Positions 27,717 to 39,003 of a DNA stretch of 41,261 nucleotides are shown one piece after another (within the stretch, counting starts at the first letter, position 1; every line of letters begins with the position of its first letter). The stretch is taken from contig WGCX01000149.1 of assembly GCA_015493575.1 (NCBI GenBank), positions 1 to 41,261 of the forward strand, read 5' to 3'. Both the position numbers and the translations under genes were made by a program. A model generated the notes under the pieces. The model saw only the letters and a list, made by a program, of their open reading frames with translations, had not been told where the DNA came from and made no database searches. Source of the stretch: Desulfobacteraceae bacterium (lineage in GTDB: Bacteria; Desulfobacterota; Desulfobacteria; Desulfobacterales; Desulfobacteraceae).

Positions 27717-28853
27717 TCAACTCTTTTTTCTGTATGAATTTTTTTTCGGGAATATAACAAGCCTTCTGTAGTATCCGTCACCCATACTCTGGGTTCTCAC
27801 CCTGGCATCATCTTTTAAGGCAAGATGAACGATTCTCCTGTCCTGGGCTGTCATCTGGTTAATGGTTGCAGGTCTTCCGGTTTTCTTTGCCTTGCCTGCC
27901 ATTTTAAAGGCAAGGGATTTAAGGTTTGCCTTGCGCGTCTCCATGTAACCTTCTATATCAACCTTGAGCCTTACCCGTGATTCACTTTTTCTGTTTATTA
28001 TTTTATCAGTTAGAAACTGCATTGCTTCAAGGGTCTGGCCTCTTCTGCCGATCAGGACACCGGAGTTTCCCCCCTCAATTTTAAGCAAAAGTTTATCCTG
28101 TTTCGTTTCCGCCGTTACCACGGCATCGGTCGTAATAAAATCAACCATTTTCTGGAGAGTTTCCCTTCCAAGTACAGTGGATTCCTCTGAAACATCAGCT
28201 ACTGCTTCATCCTTGTATATGGGGGGAAAACCCTCATCCCAGGTGTTATCTGTCTGCTTTTTTTCATTGGGATTATCAGTCTTTTCATTATTAAAATTAT
28301 TGGTTTCAATGGAAGTCTGTTCAACTTTGGAACTGACTTTTTTATCAATAATTTTATTGTCCGCAGCATTATCATTTTTCACTGGAGTTAAATTATCTGA
28401 TACCCCATGGGTAATATCTTCTGCAACATGCATATTTTCTGTAACAGGTGTATTTTTTATAACGGGTGTATCTTCAGTAACAGGTGTCTTCTTTTTCAAA
28501 ACAGGTTTTGTTCTAGCAGTCTTTATTTTTTTCTTTTCAGGCCTTGGCCCTGTCTTACCGGCAGGAGAACCGATGTTTTTTGTCTCGCCAAAAGCTTCAT
28601 CAACAATGGACATCACCCCATTGGAGTCATTAAATTCACCATCTTTTTTGTTTTTACCATGGGTGCCCTGTTTTTTTGCGGATATTTCCACACGTATCCT
28701 GGCTTTTTTAACACCCACAATTCCAAAAATTCCGGAAGAGCCGGAGGATATAACATCGTACTTAAGATTTTTTTTAACCAGATTCAATGCAGAACATGCA
28801 TTTTCAATGGCCTGTTCTATATTTTTTCCTTCAAATTCCTGAGTTTGTTTCAT
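27717..28853 (-). CDS. jag: Jag/KhpB RNA-binding protein (Jag_N, KH, R3H)
   Basis: MKQTQEFEGKNIEQAIENACSALNL; LLLKIEGGNSGVLIGRRGQTLEAMQFL; R3H-like DRRIVHLALKDDARVRTQSMGDGYYRRLVIFPK. Confidence 0.92.
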   Translation of the reverse strand: MKQTQEFEGKNIEQAIENACSALNLVKKNLKYDVISSGSSGIFGIVGVKKARIRVEISAKKQGTHGKNKKDGEFNDSNGVMSIVDEAFGETKNIGSPAGKTGPRPEKKKIKTARTKPVLKKKTPVTEDTPVIKNTPVTENMHVAEDITHGVSDNLTPVKNDNAADNKIIDKKVSSKVEQTSIETNNFNNEKTDNPNEKKQTDNTWDEGFPPIYKDEAVADVSEESTVLGRETLQKMVDFITTDAVVTAETKQDKLLLKIEGGNSGVLIGRRGQTLEAMQFLTDKIINRKSESRVRLKVDIEGYMETRKANLKSLAFKMAGKAKKTGRPATINQMTAQDRRIVHLALKDDARVRTQSMGDGYYRRLVIFPKKNSYRKKS

Positions 28854-28868
28854 GATACCTCCGCAATT

Positions 28869-30614
28869 TTAAGCAAATTTCTTTTGAATGTAATACTGCT
28901 GGCCGATTGAAAGTACATTATTCACGAGCCAGTACAGTACAAGTCCGGCAGGAAAATTAACAAAAATAACAGTCATGAACAACGGCATGAGCATCATCAT
29001 TTTTGCCTGGGTAGGATCTCCGGTTGTGGGTGACATTTTCTGCTGTAAAAACATGGTTGCTCCCATAATAATGGTGAGTACCGGAATACCGGTGGGCGGC
29101 TGAACAAATGGAATTTTAAATGCAAAATGGAAAAGCCTGTCCGGTGCGGAAAGATCGGTAATCCAGCCGAAAAAAGGTGCATGCCGGAGTTCAATGGCCT
29201 GGTAAAGCATTCTGTAAAGGGCAAAGAAAATAGGCATCTGGACAATCATGGGAAGACATCCGCTCATGGGATTAACCTTGTACGTCTTGTAAAGAGCCAT
29301 AACTTCCTGGTTCATTTTCTGTTTATCGTCTTTATATTTTTCCCTCAATTCCGTCATGAGAGGCTGAACCCTTTTCATGTCGTTCATGGACTTGTAGCTT
29401 TTAGTACCAAGGGGCCAGAAAATTATTTTGATGAGTATTGTCAGAAGAATGATGGCAACACCATAATTGGGTATAAAGTCATAAATCATATTCATGCCGA
29501 TAAGGCATGGCTTTGCAAGAATATCAAACCATCCGAAATTAATGCACTGCTTAAGGGTGTTTTTGTACTGGCTCAGTACCTTAAGGCTTTTGGGCCCCAT
29601 GTAACAGTTAAATACGTATTTTATCTGTTTTCCCGGGGCAAGTCTTTCCATTGGCAGAATAAAATCAGTGGTCACTGTGGAACCTGTAACAGAAAGTTTT
29701 ATACTTGCGTCAACGGGCTTTTCAGGAAGCAGACAGGATATGAAATATCTGCTTGTAAAGCCTGCCCAGTCAATTACTCCTGAATAGCTGTCTTTTTCCT
29801 TGATTTTTTTGACTTTGATTTCTTTAAGTTTGCCCTTGACAAGGGCAACAGGACCGTGGAATGAATATCTTGAACTTGACTTGTCAATATGACCTGGAAT
29901 GGATATGGCAAGTTCATCCTTGAGCGGCATCCGGGAACCGTTTTTAAAAAATATGTTAAGTCCTATGAGATAAGTTGATGCAGAGAAAGTGTAAACTTTT
30001 TCAACCACAATACCATCCGGTGATTTCCATGAGAAAGCAATGGTTTTTTTACCTTGTTCAAGGTCTAAATGGTCTGAATCCGTTTCCGCTGTAAAAACAG
30101 CATTTTTAAGGCCCGGAATGCTTTTTTCCTTTAGATCAAGACCGAAAACACCTGATTTGATATCAGGAGAGACAAGCTGCTTCAAAGGAGAGTCTTTTTT
30201 CATGGTCTCCCTGTACTTTTTTAAAGTCAGACTGGTAACAGCTGCCCTGTTTTCAGATATAACAATATTATAGAACGGAGTCGATACAGAAATTTTCCTG
30301 AAATTTATATTTTGTGCCGGCGGAAAATTTTTTGAATTTCCTGCGGCACCACCTGCTTTTCCCCCGCTTTCCCCTGGCCTGTAATCAGATGTGCTGCCTG
30401 TTACGGCTTTTTTCGCTGCTGATCCGGGATTGCTTACCTGATTTGATTTATTTTCCGGTTTGCTGCCCGTTTTTGCGGTATTTTTCCCGGCAGCAGTCTG
30501 CTCGATTTTGCTGTTCTGTTTAACGGGAGTTTTGTTCTCAAAAAGCCACTCCCATCCAACCATGACAACTATTGAAAGAATAATGGCTATAAACAGCCGC
30601 TTTTGATCATCCAT
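28869..30614 (-). CDS. yidC: Membrane protein insertase YidC
   Basis: MDDQKRLFIAIILSIVVMVGWEWLF start (30614) after SD AGGAG; conserved C-terminal domain (QPLMTELREKYKDDKQKMNQEVMALYKTYKVNPMSGCLPMIVQMPIFFALYRML). The 30719 start is probably artefactual. Confidence 0.96.
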   Translation of the reverse strand: MDDQKRLFIAIILSIVVMVGWEWLFENKTPVKQNSKIEQTAAGKNTAKTGSKPENKSNQVSNPGSAAKKAVTGSTSDYRPGESGGKAGGAAGNSKNFPPAQNINFRKISVSTPFYNIVISENRAAVTSLTLKKYRETMKKDSPLKQLVSPDIKSGVFGLDLKEKSIPGLKNAVFTAETDSDHLDLEQGKKTIAFSWKSPDGIVVEKVYTFSASTYLIGLNIFFKNGSRMPLKDELAISIPGHIDKSSSRYSFHGPVALVKGKLKEIKVKKIKEKDSYSGVIDWAGFTSRYFISCLLPEKPVDASIKLSVTGSTVTTDFILPMERLAPGKQIKYVFNCYMGPKSLKVLSQYKNTLKQCINFGWFDILAKPCLIGMNMIYDFIPNYGVAIILLTILIKIIFWPLGTKSYKSMNDMKRVQPLMTELREKYKDDKQKMNQEVMALYKTYKVNPMSGCLPMIVQMPIFFALYRMLYQAIELRHAPFFGWITDLSAPDRLFHFAFKIPFVQPPTGIPVLTIIMGATMFLQQKMSPTTGDPTQAKMMMLMPLFMTVIFVNFPAGLVLYWLVNNVLSIGQQYYIQKKFA

Positions 30615-30619
30615 CTTGT

Positions 30620-30674
30620 CTCCTGCTTGTTTTCTGCTTGTTTTCTGCCTGTCTTCTGCCTGTCTTTTGATAGT
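30620..30674. repeat. 11-bp tandem repeat (4 near-perfect units plus a degenerate 5th) forming the yidC leader
   Basis: ctcctgcttgt tttctgcttgt tttctgcctgt cttctgcctgt cttttgatagt. Confidence 0.85.
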
Positions 30675-30802
30675 CTTCTGCAATGCGCAACGCATAAAAG
30701 TCTGTTCAATGCAGATCATGGATCATAATTTGTCAGGGCAGATCATGGGAAGAATTAAAAAATTTAAGAAAGCAGAGAAAAAGAGCATAACATATGGCTT
30801 TT

Positions 30803-31012
30803 TTAAGGGACGGGATCAAAACCACCAGGATGAAATGGATGACATTTTAATATTCTTTTTAACGCAAGAAACGCGCCTTTAAAACAGCCGTATTTTTTAA
30901 CAGCCTCCAGGGCATATTGGGAACAGCTTGGATAAAAACGACACCTCTGCCCTGTAAATGGAGATATGAAGTATTGATAACCCTTTATCAATATTATTAA
31001 TACCTGCTTCAT
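30803..31012 (-). CDS. yidD: Membrane protein insertion efficiency factor YidD
   Basis: [32 protein letters not shown]...[15 protein letters not shown]. Confidence 0.96.
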   Translation of the reverse strand: MKQVLIILIKGYQYFISPFTGQRCRFYPSCSQYALEAVKKYGCFKGAFLALKRILKCHPFHPGGFDPVP

Positions 31013-31359
31013 TTCTGTTTATTCAATTTTGCAAAAAGATCATCAAGTGCTTTCACAAGCTCATGGTTAGATAAAAATTTTGCATATTTCCTTGCTATTA
31101 TATTAATATCCCGGTTTCCTGGTAATGTTGTTTTTCTGTTTCTATAATACTCTCTGATAAGCCGTTTTATCCTGTTACGCTCTACTGCTTTCCCCACTCT
31201 TTTTGATACAGTAATTCCGATACGGTTGTTCCCGGTTGTTCCGTCCAATACGGCTGCGATGAAAAACCTGGTCTGTATCTTTTTTCCGGATCTGGATAGT
31301 CTCAGAAAATCAGCTCTTTTTAAGAGCCTTTCTGTCTTGGGGAACGAATTGCTGCCCAA
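31009..31359 (-). CDS. rnpA: Ribonuclease P protein component
   Basis: [28 protein letters not shown]...[28 protein letters not shown]. Confidence 0.95.
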   Translation of the reverse strand: MGSNSFPKTERLLKRADFLRLSRSGKKIQTRFFIAAVLDGTTGNNRIGITVSKRVGKAVERNRIKRLIREYYRNRKTTLPGNRDINIIARKYAKFLSNHELVKALDDLFAKLNKQK

Positions 31360-31374
31360 TAATAAAATCCTTTT

Positions 31375-31509
31375 TTAAGCAGTAAGTTTTTTTCTTCCCT
31401 TTGCCCTTCTGCTGTTAACAATACGCCTGCCTGCAGCGGTTGACATTCTTTTTAAAAAACCATGTTTCCTGGCGCGTTTAATTCTGCTTGGCTGAAATGT
31501 TCTTTTCAT
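31375..31509 (-). CDS. rpmH: 50S ribosomal protein L34 (missing from the supplied ORF track)
   Basis: Manual translation: [44 protein letters not shown], immediately upstream of rnpA. Confidence 0.95.
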   Translation of the reverse strand: MKRTFQPSRIKRARKHGFLKRMSTAAGRRIVNSRRAKGRKKLTA

Positions 31510-32020
31510 AGATAAAATCCTTAAAACAAGTTTAAAACAAATAAAACAAAAAATAGAAAGTCATGGGGTATCATGAGGTATGTTGTTTATTAGTATTCCC
31601 ATGCTTTCTGCCAAAATATAAAAATATCCGTAAATATTCTGTCAGCACCCAATATCAGCTGATTTTGACCGTCACAACAGCATTGGTATGCTTTTACAGT
31701 CTCAAAACAGACAAAAATGAGTCAACCGGGTTAGTTGCCTTACTCCTGAATTTCTGTAATAAAAAACAGGAAATTAATTCAGGTACAAAGGTTTGCGGGT
31801 ATCGCTCACTCTATACATAATGCACTGCAAGCCTTAATATTTACAAATATTCTACCAAAACAAGCAATAAATTCTAATTCATTATTTAGAATGTGTCAAG
31901 ATTTGTTTTACATTCACAGGCCACTTTGTAAGGTTAAGCTTGCAACTCAAACATCCACTGTGGTAATAGCGTATATAAATTTAATGGTCATTTTAATATT
32001 AGTGATGTAAGGAGGCCTCA

Positions 32021-33211
32021 ATGCCGGGGTTTGAATTATTTGGTGATGAAGAAAAAAAAGAGGTGATGGATGTCCTTGATACAGGAGTCCTTTTCAGATA
32101 TGGATTTGAGCAGGCACGCAAAGGAAAATGGAAAGCAAGATCCTTTGAGGAGAAGCTTTGCAGGTTCACCGGAGCAGAATATGCCCATTTATGCTCCAGC
32201 GGTACTGCAGCTCTGTCAATAGCCCTTGCAGCATGTGGAATCGGAGCAGGTGATGAGGTTATCATCCCTCCTTTCACCTTTGTTGCAACCTTTGAGGCTG
32301 TGCTTAATTCCGGTGCAGTTCCTGTTTTCGGTGAAATTGATGAAACCCTCTGTTTAAACCCGGACAGACTTGATTCAGTTGTCACTGAAAAGACAAAAGC
32401 TGTTATTCCTGTACACATGTGCGGTGCCATGGCGCAGATTGATAAAATAAAAAAATTCTGCGCTGAAAAAAAACTTATCCTGATTGAAGATGCGTGCCAG
32501 GCAATTGGTGGTTTTTTTAAAGGGAAACATCTCGGCAGATTCGGTAAAATGGGATGTTTGTCCTTTGATGCTGTTAAAACAATTACCTGCGGTGAAGGCG
32601 GCGGTATAATAACAGATGACCATGACCTGTACCTGAAGGCTTCCCAATATGCAGATCATGGGCATGATTATTCCGGAGGACCTGACCGGGGAGCGGATGG
32701 TCATCCCATTATGGGAGCAAATTACAGGATCAGCGAACTGAACGCTGCAGTGGGTGTAGCCCAGCTTGGAAAATTAAATAAAATAATTAAAATTCAGCAG
32801 AACAACAAAAAGATCATAAAGGAAGCACTATCCGGTATTTCAGATATAAGATTCAGGCAGATACCGGATCCCGACGGCGATTCAGCATCATTTCTTTCGT
32901 TTTTTCTACCCGATGAGACAAGGGCAAAAAAAGTGATCAAAGCCCTTGGAAAAAACGGTGTTGATGCCTGTTTTTACTGGTATGACAATAACTGGCATTA
33001 TTTTAGAAAATGGGATCATTTAAAATCAATGAAAAGTGCTGCACCGCTGTGTGCACAATTTGCAGAAACCAAACCGGATTACAAAAACATATCCCTGCCG
33101 GAATCAGATTCTGTTATGAAAAAAACGATTTCAATGCTGATAAAACTTTCCTGGATAGATTCGGAGATCGAAAAGAGAATAAATGGTATAAAAAATGCTG
33201 TTAACAGCTGA
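32021..33211 (+). CDS. kdnA: DegT/DnrJ/EryC1 aminotransferase, probable 8-amino-3,8-dideoxy-Kdo transaminase (KdnA-like)
   Basis: MPGFELFGDEEKKEVMDVLDTGVLFRYGF, HLCSSGTAALSIAL, SFDAVKTITCGEGGG with Schiff-base Lys; next to KdnB-like and KdsB-like genes. Confidence 0.8.
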   Translation: MPGFELFGDEEKKEVMDVLDTGVLFRYGFEQARKGKWKARSFEEKLCRFTGAEYAHLCSSGTAALSIALAACGIGAGDEVIIPPFTFVATFEAVLNSGAVPVFGEIDETLCLNPDRLDSVVTEKTKAVIPVHMCGAMAQIDKIKKFCAEKKLILIEDACQAIGGFFKGKHLGRFGKMGCLSFDAVKTITCGEGGGIITDDHDLYLKASQYADHGHDYSGGPDRGADGHPIMGANYRISELNAAVGVAQLGKLNKIIKIQQNNKKIIKEALSGISDIRFRQIPDPDGDSASFLSFFLPDETRAKKVIKALGKNGVDACFYWYDNNWHYFRKWDHLKSMKSAAPLCAQFAETKPDYKNISLPESDSVMKKTISMLIKLSWIDSEIEKRINGIKNAVNS

Positions 33212-33258
33212 ATAAGGAGTAAATATTCACATTATTTAAGGTCGAATATTTACAATAA

Positions 33259-34362
<1,104 letters not shown>

Positions 34363-34365
34363 ATA

Positions 34366-35160
34366 ATGATAACAGCAATTATACCATCAAGATTCGGGTC
34401 CACACGTTTTTTTGGCAAGCCGCTTCAATTGCTTGCAGGAAAATCCATGATCCGGAGAGTCTATGAACAGGCGGAAAAATCATCCCTGGTTACCGAGGTG
34501 GCAGTGGCAACAGATGATGAACGTATAGACAGGGCCGTTAAAAAATTTGGCGCACTCTCTGTTATGACTCCTTCAGATATAAGGTCCGGAACGGACAGGG
34601 TTGCAAAGGCATCTGACATACTTGGGCTTGCACCTGACGATATTGTAATCAATATCCAGGGGGATCAGCCGGTTTTTAATCCCCAATGCCTTGATGAGCT
34701 TACGGAACCCCTCAGGGCCGACCCGGGTCTTGGCATGTCAACCCTTGCTTTTAAGATAAAAAACAAAAGAGAGATAACAGATCCCAAGGATGTTAAAGTC
34801 GTGTTTGATAACAACGGTTTTGCCCTTTATTTTTCCAGATCCAGCATCCCGTTTCCAAGGGATACCGTAACAAACTCCGTATATTACAAGCACCTTGGAT
34901 TTTATGCATACAGGAAAAGTTTTCTTGATAAGATTGCATCCCTTGAAACAGGTTTACTGGAAAATACTGAAAAGCTTGAGCAGCTCAGAGTCCTGGAATA
35001 CGGTTTTAAAATAAAAGTTGTAGTAACAGAACACGATTCTCCTGAAGTTGATCTTCCCGAAGATATTGCCCGTATTGAAAAGGTCATTGCGGCAATGGAA
35101 ACATTTCCTGATACAGTCTTACCTGCAGAAAAATCACTTAAAAAGGTTCACTTCAAATAG
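34366..35160 (+). CDS. kdsB: 3-deoxy-manno-octulosonate cytidylyltransferase (KdsB-like)
   Basis: ITAIIPSRFGSTRFFGKPLQLLAGKSMIRRVYEQA, DIVINIQGDQPVFNP, YYKHLGFYAYRKSFL. Confidence 0.95.
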   Translation: MITAIIPSRFGSTRFFGKPLQLLAGKSMIRRVYEQAEKSSLVTEVAVATDDERIDRAVKKFGALSVMTPSDIRSGTDRVAKASDILGLAPDDIVINIQGDQPVFNPQCLDELTEPLRADPGLGMSTLAFKIKNKREITDPKDVKVVFDNNGFALYFSRSSIPFPRDTVTNSVYYKHLGFYAYRKSFLDKIASLETGLLENTEKLEQLRVLEYGFKIKVVVTEHDSPEVDLPEDIARIEKVIAAMETFPDTVLPAEKSLKKVHFK

Positions 35161-35940
35161 ATGGCAGCGTCAGTTATTTATCATAAAGAATATAAATCCT
35201 TTGCCATTGGTTCAAGTGTGAAATTAAGCAGGGAGACACTTGAAAAGCTTATTGGCATATTCGAATTCCAGCCTTCAAATTCAGATGATTTTTTTAACGA
35301 TTCCATGGAGTTTAATGATTCCAGGGGCCAGGGCAATATTGATTCCGATTTCAACGGGAAAAAGCCGGTTCTTGGTGGAAGAGGAACGGTTAAATCCATT
35401 TATATCCCCGAAGCAGGAAATGTTATTATTAAACAATATAAACGGGGCGGACTGATATCCTGTTTTAATAAAAGAACTTACCTTAAATTTCGTGGTCAGA
35501 CACGCGCTGAAAAAGAATTTGAAATGCTTTTCATGGCGGAAAAAGCAGGAGTTAATGTGCCTTTTCCCCTGGCATATGTGAGCCGGGGAAATTTATTTTA
35601 CAGGGCATGGCTTGTTACAAAAAGAATAAATCAATGTCAGAATTTTGCAGAAATTGCCGTGCAGAACAAAAAAAGAGCCATGAAAATTTTTCCTGAAATA
35701 TCTTTAAATATAAAAAAGTTAATAGAAAATAGTATTTACCATGTGGATCTTCATCCTGGAAATGTTTTGATTGATGCAGATGATAAAAATTATATTATTG
35801 ATTTTGATAAAGCATTCTATTTTAAGGGAAGTATAAGGAAATTAAGCAGGTTTTACAGAAAAAGATGGTCAAGGGCAGTGGTGAAGTACGATTTACCGGA
35901 TTTTATGTCTAATCTTGGGTTAGGATCGAAAATTTTATAA
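35161..35940 (+). CDS. Lipopolysaccharide/Kdo kinase-like protein
   Basis: ESNE kinase-like pattern: YHVDLHPGNVLIDADDKNYIIDFDKA, LSRFYRKRWSRAV; adjacent to Kdo genes. Confidence 0.75.
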   Translation: MAASVIYHKEYKSFAIGSSVKLSRETLEKLIGIFEFQPSNSDDFFNDSMEFNDSRGQGNIDSDFNGKKPVLGGRGTVKSIYIPEAGNVIIKQYKRGGLISCFNKRTYLKFRGQTRAEKEFEMLFMAEKAGVNVPFPLAYVSRGNLFYRAWLVTKRINQCQNFAEIAVQNKKRAMKIFPEISLNIKKLIENSIYHVDLHPGNVLIDADDKNYIIDFDKAFYFKGSIRKLSRFYRKRWSRAVVKYDLPDFMSNLGLGSKIL

Positions 35941-36015
35941 CCGGAATTCTGCGCTATTTCTGTTCAACTTATTTCATCTCCGATCCTTAGGGAAAAATAA
36001 ATAATATTAAACACA

Positions 36016-37272
36016 ATGAATAATAGTCTTATAAAAAAATTTCAGGGAATGGAAACAGCCGGCATGTTTATTATGGCTTTTTCCCTACCGGTATTTGATG
36101 CCCCTACGCATATTGGTTATGGCCTGCTTTTCCTCGGCGCTGCAGGCTGGAGAATTCTGGACAGCAGAGTAAAATTAAGAAAACCATCTTTTCCTGAAAC
36201 GCTGGTCATTATCATTTTATCCATTAGTTTGATCAGCACGGTTATTAACTGGCCGTTGCACTACGGGATAAAGGGTTTTAAACACTATTTTTATTTTTTC
36301 AGTACCTTCTGGATACTGTCAAAGGGGAAATACAATTCAAAAATAATTAAAACGACAATAATACTGCTTGTTGCAGGTGCCGTAATCGCCGATATTGGAG
36401 GCTTTTGGCAATTTATTCATTCCAGTCATGCCGAAGATTTCAATTTATTAGCGCTAAATGGGATTGACAGGTCCGCAGCATATGTATCCATAATAATTTT
36501 TATATGTATCGGTATCATGTTTGATAATTGCCAGGGATACAGCCTGCCTGTCAAAGTCTTTTCCGTTGTAAGCCTGTTGATCATGCTTTTTACTTTGTTT
36601 GTCATGGGCAGCAGAGGATGTATATTAAGCGTTATTATTACCTTACCATTGGTATCTGTTTTTATATTCAGGCGTAAAACATTTAAAAATATTTTTCCGG
36701 TGATTATCATATGCTCTCTCATCGTGCTGATTTTAACGGCATTGATATTCTCTTTTCCAAATTCAAAATATTTGCAGCGTTTCAGACATGTCAACACAAT
36801 CAAACTGACCCTTAATCCATCTGAAATGACGTTAAATGATCAGATAAGGTACGATTTCTGGCGGGCGGCTTTGATGTATGCAGTGAAATTCCCCTCTGTA
36901 TTTGGCATCGGACCGAAAAATTTCAGGGAGATGGATATAAGTACACTTAAATTTAAACCGCCTCTTACTGACGTCGCATCCCGGATATTTAAAAATCACA
37001 GGGTATTGCATGCCCATAACTGGATGCTGACCTTATTGGTTGAGCAGGGGGTTTCAGGGCTTATATTTTTTGTCATTTTCCTTATTACAATCATGGTGAA
37101 ATTAATTAAAAAAAGACCCGGGGATGAAATAGATGCCGTGTGGGTCTCTTCTTTCAGCACCTGCTTTCTTCCGAGTATAAGCGGATTGTTCCTCTCTTCT
37201 TTTTCATATGAAACCGGATGGCTCACATTTTTTATTTTGGGGCTTGGAATGTGGTTTGTTCATGAAAATTAA
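36016..37272 (+). CDS. O-antigen ligase/polymerase family membrane protein
   Basis: Polytopic protein with VMGSRGCILSVII and HAHNWMLTLLVEQGVSGLIFF typical of the Wzy/WaaL family. Confidence 0.8.
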   Translation: MNNSLIKKFQGMETAGMFIMAFSLPVFDAPTHIGYGLLFLGAAGWRILDSRVKLRKPSFPETLVIIILSISLISTVINWPLHYGIKGFKHYFYFFSTFWILSKGKYNSKIIKTTIILLVAGAVIADIGGFWQFIHSSHAEDFNLLALNGIDRSAAYVSIIIFICIGIMFDNCQGYSLPVKVFSVVSLLIMLFTLFVMGSRGCILSVIITLPLVSVFIFRRKTFKNIFPVIIICSLIVLILTALIFSFPNSKYLQRFRHVNTIKLTLNPSEMTLNDQIRYDFWRAALMYAVKFPSVFGIGPKNFREMDISTLKFKPPLTDVASRIFKNHRVLHAHNWMLTLLVEQGVSGLIFFVIFLITIMVKLIKKRPGDEIDAVWVSSFSTCFLPSISGLFLSSFSYETGWLTFFILGLGMWFVHEN

Positions 37273-38194
37273 TATTATTGCACGGGACAATACAGCAGGG
37301 CTGACAGCGGATATCAATATCCTTACGGAACTATTCCATGACCAGGGGTGGCAAGTTGATTTTAATGACTATAAATCATTGAAACGCTTTGCATTCTGGT
37401 CATCTAAAACCTATGATCTTAATGTTTTCTTACAATGGGCAAACCCGCAATGGTTTAAACTTGCAGAAAAAAACATTCTCATCCCAAATCCCGAATGGTT
37501 TAAAATTAGATGGATATCGGTTCTAAACCGGTTTGATGGAATTTTCTGTAAAACAAAACACGCTGTTCAAATATTTAATAAAAAAAATACAAATACGGTT
37601 TTTACAAGTTTTACAAGTTTAAACCGGTTGATGGCAGGGGTAGAAAAAAATAAAAACCAATATCTGCATATCGCCGGTAAATCAAAGATGAAAGGAACGG
37701 ACATCATCATCAAAACATGGATTAAAAATCCTGATTTCCCCCATCTCATAGTGGTAAAGAGGAATATGGATTATCCGGTGCATAATCAAAAAAATTTAAC
37801 CATCATATCTGAATATGTCAGCAATGACGAACTTCAATTATTGATGAACCGGTGTGCTGTCCATCTATGTCCATCAAGTGCCGAAGGTTTTGGACATTCA
37901 ATTGGAGAATCCTTAAGCTGCGGAGCCCTTATTGTTTCAACAGACGCACCCCCAATGAACGAGCTTGTTAACCCGGATCGTGGTATTCTTGTAAAACCTG
38001 TGCGAAAAGAAAGTAAAAAACTGTCCTATGCATATTATATTGATGTCCCAGGTCTTGAAAATGCTGTTAAACATATAATGCAAATCAAAAAAATCAATGT
38101 ATTAATGGAAAATGCCCATTCTTTTTATTCTGACAATGACAGGTACTTCAGGAAAACGATTATTAAGGCAATTGATGATATCGTAACAGTGTAA
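37262..38194 (+). CDS. Glycosyltransferase (GT4-like)
   Basis: MKINIIARDNTAGLTADINIL start overlaps the upstream gene; CPSSAEGFGHSIGESLSCGALIVSTDAPPMNELV donor-site motif. Confidence 0.75.
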   Translation: MKINIIARDNTAGLTADINILTELFHDQGWQVDFNDYKSLKRFAFWSSKTYDLNVFLQWANPQWFKLAEKNILIPNPEWFKIRWISVLNRFDGIFCKTKHAVQIFNKKNTNTVFTSFTSLNRLMAGVEKNKNQYLHIAGKSKMKGTDIIIKTWIKNPDFPHLIVVKRNMDYPVHNQKNLTIISEYVSNDELQLLMNRCAVHLCPSSAEGFGHSIGESLSCGALIVSTDAPPMNELVNPDRGILVKPVRKESKKLSYAYYIDVPGLENAVKHIMQIKKINVLMENAHSFYSDNDRYFRKTIIKAIDDIVTV

Positions 38195-38247
38195 ATATGT
38201 AAATATTTAAGGATCGAAAATTTTATAAGTTGAAGGAGATTGCAGAC

Positions 38248-39003
38248 ATGATTTTTAAAAATCATTTTGAATATATTGATGGAACAAAATTCAGCTCGAA
38301 TCATCGGTTTAATGTCGATTTCTCCAGTGGATACCTTTCACGCGAAGAGGCTGTCATTCACGCAGTAAAGGGTAAAAACATAATTCATTTAGGGTTTGCC
38401 GGTCATTTTAAAAATATTGAAAAAACCATAAAAAAAGGAAAATGGTTTCATGGCAGGCTGTATGATAATGCTGCCCTGTGTGTTGGAGTGGATATCAATG
38501 CAAAAGCGGTGAATTTTATATCTGAACATTACAATTATAAAAATATTTTTTGCTCTGATATTTTAGACCAGAACCATATTGCAGTTATAGAAGAAAATAA
38601 TTTTGATTATATGGTTCTTGGTGAGGTTTTGGAACATGTTGATAATCCGGTTGATTTTATAACAAAATTGCGAATAAAATATAAAGACAAAATAAAGGGA
38701 TTAATTATTACGGTTCCCAATGCCTTTAGAAAGAAAAATTTCTATAATGCCCTCAGGAATATTGAAAAAATCAATTCAGATCACAGGTATTGGTTCTCTC
38801 CATATACAATTACAAAAGTGCTGCACCAGGCCGGCTGCAGCGTTGAAAAAATGTATATGTGTGCAGGAAGAGATAAATCTCAGCTTAATATAAAAAAAAG
38901 AATTGAAAGATTTTTTTCTCTTGAAAATAAATTTCCCATGCTTAGAGATACCATTGTAGTGTTTACACATTTTAACACAAACTGCAGTAAATCTCCTCAA
39001 TAA
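38248..39003 (+). CDS. Class I SAM-dependent methyltransferase-like protein
   Basis: GKNIIHLGFAGHF, CVGVDINAKAVNFI, FDYMVLGEVLEHVDNPVDFI; SD GAAGGAG 9 nt before ATG 38248. Confidence 0.75.
   Translation: MIFKNHFEYIDGTKFSSNHRFNVDFSSGYLSREEAVIHAVKGKNIIHLGFAGHFKNIEKTIKKGKWFHGRLYDNAALCVGVDINAKAVNFISEHYNYKNIFCSDILDQNHIAVIEENNFDYMVLGEVLEHVDNPVDFITKLRIKYKDKIKGLIITVPNAFRKKNFYNALRNIEKINSDHRYWFSPYTITKVLHQAGCSVEKMYMCAGRDKSQLNIKKRIERFFSLENKFPMLRDTIVVFTHFNTNCSKSPQ

Noticed and set aside
26796-28910. Long plus-strand ORFs opposite mnmE and jag (26796..27512, 27964..28842, 28407..28910)
   Set aside because: Antisense shadow ORFs of strongly recognised genes; no independent motifs.
31510-32020. Possible oriC next to rpmH
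   Set aside because: rpmH-rnpA-yidC-mnmE is often near oriC, but I found no clear cluster of TTATCCACA-type DnaA boxes and no dnaA/dnaN in the window.
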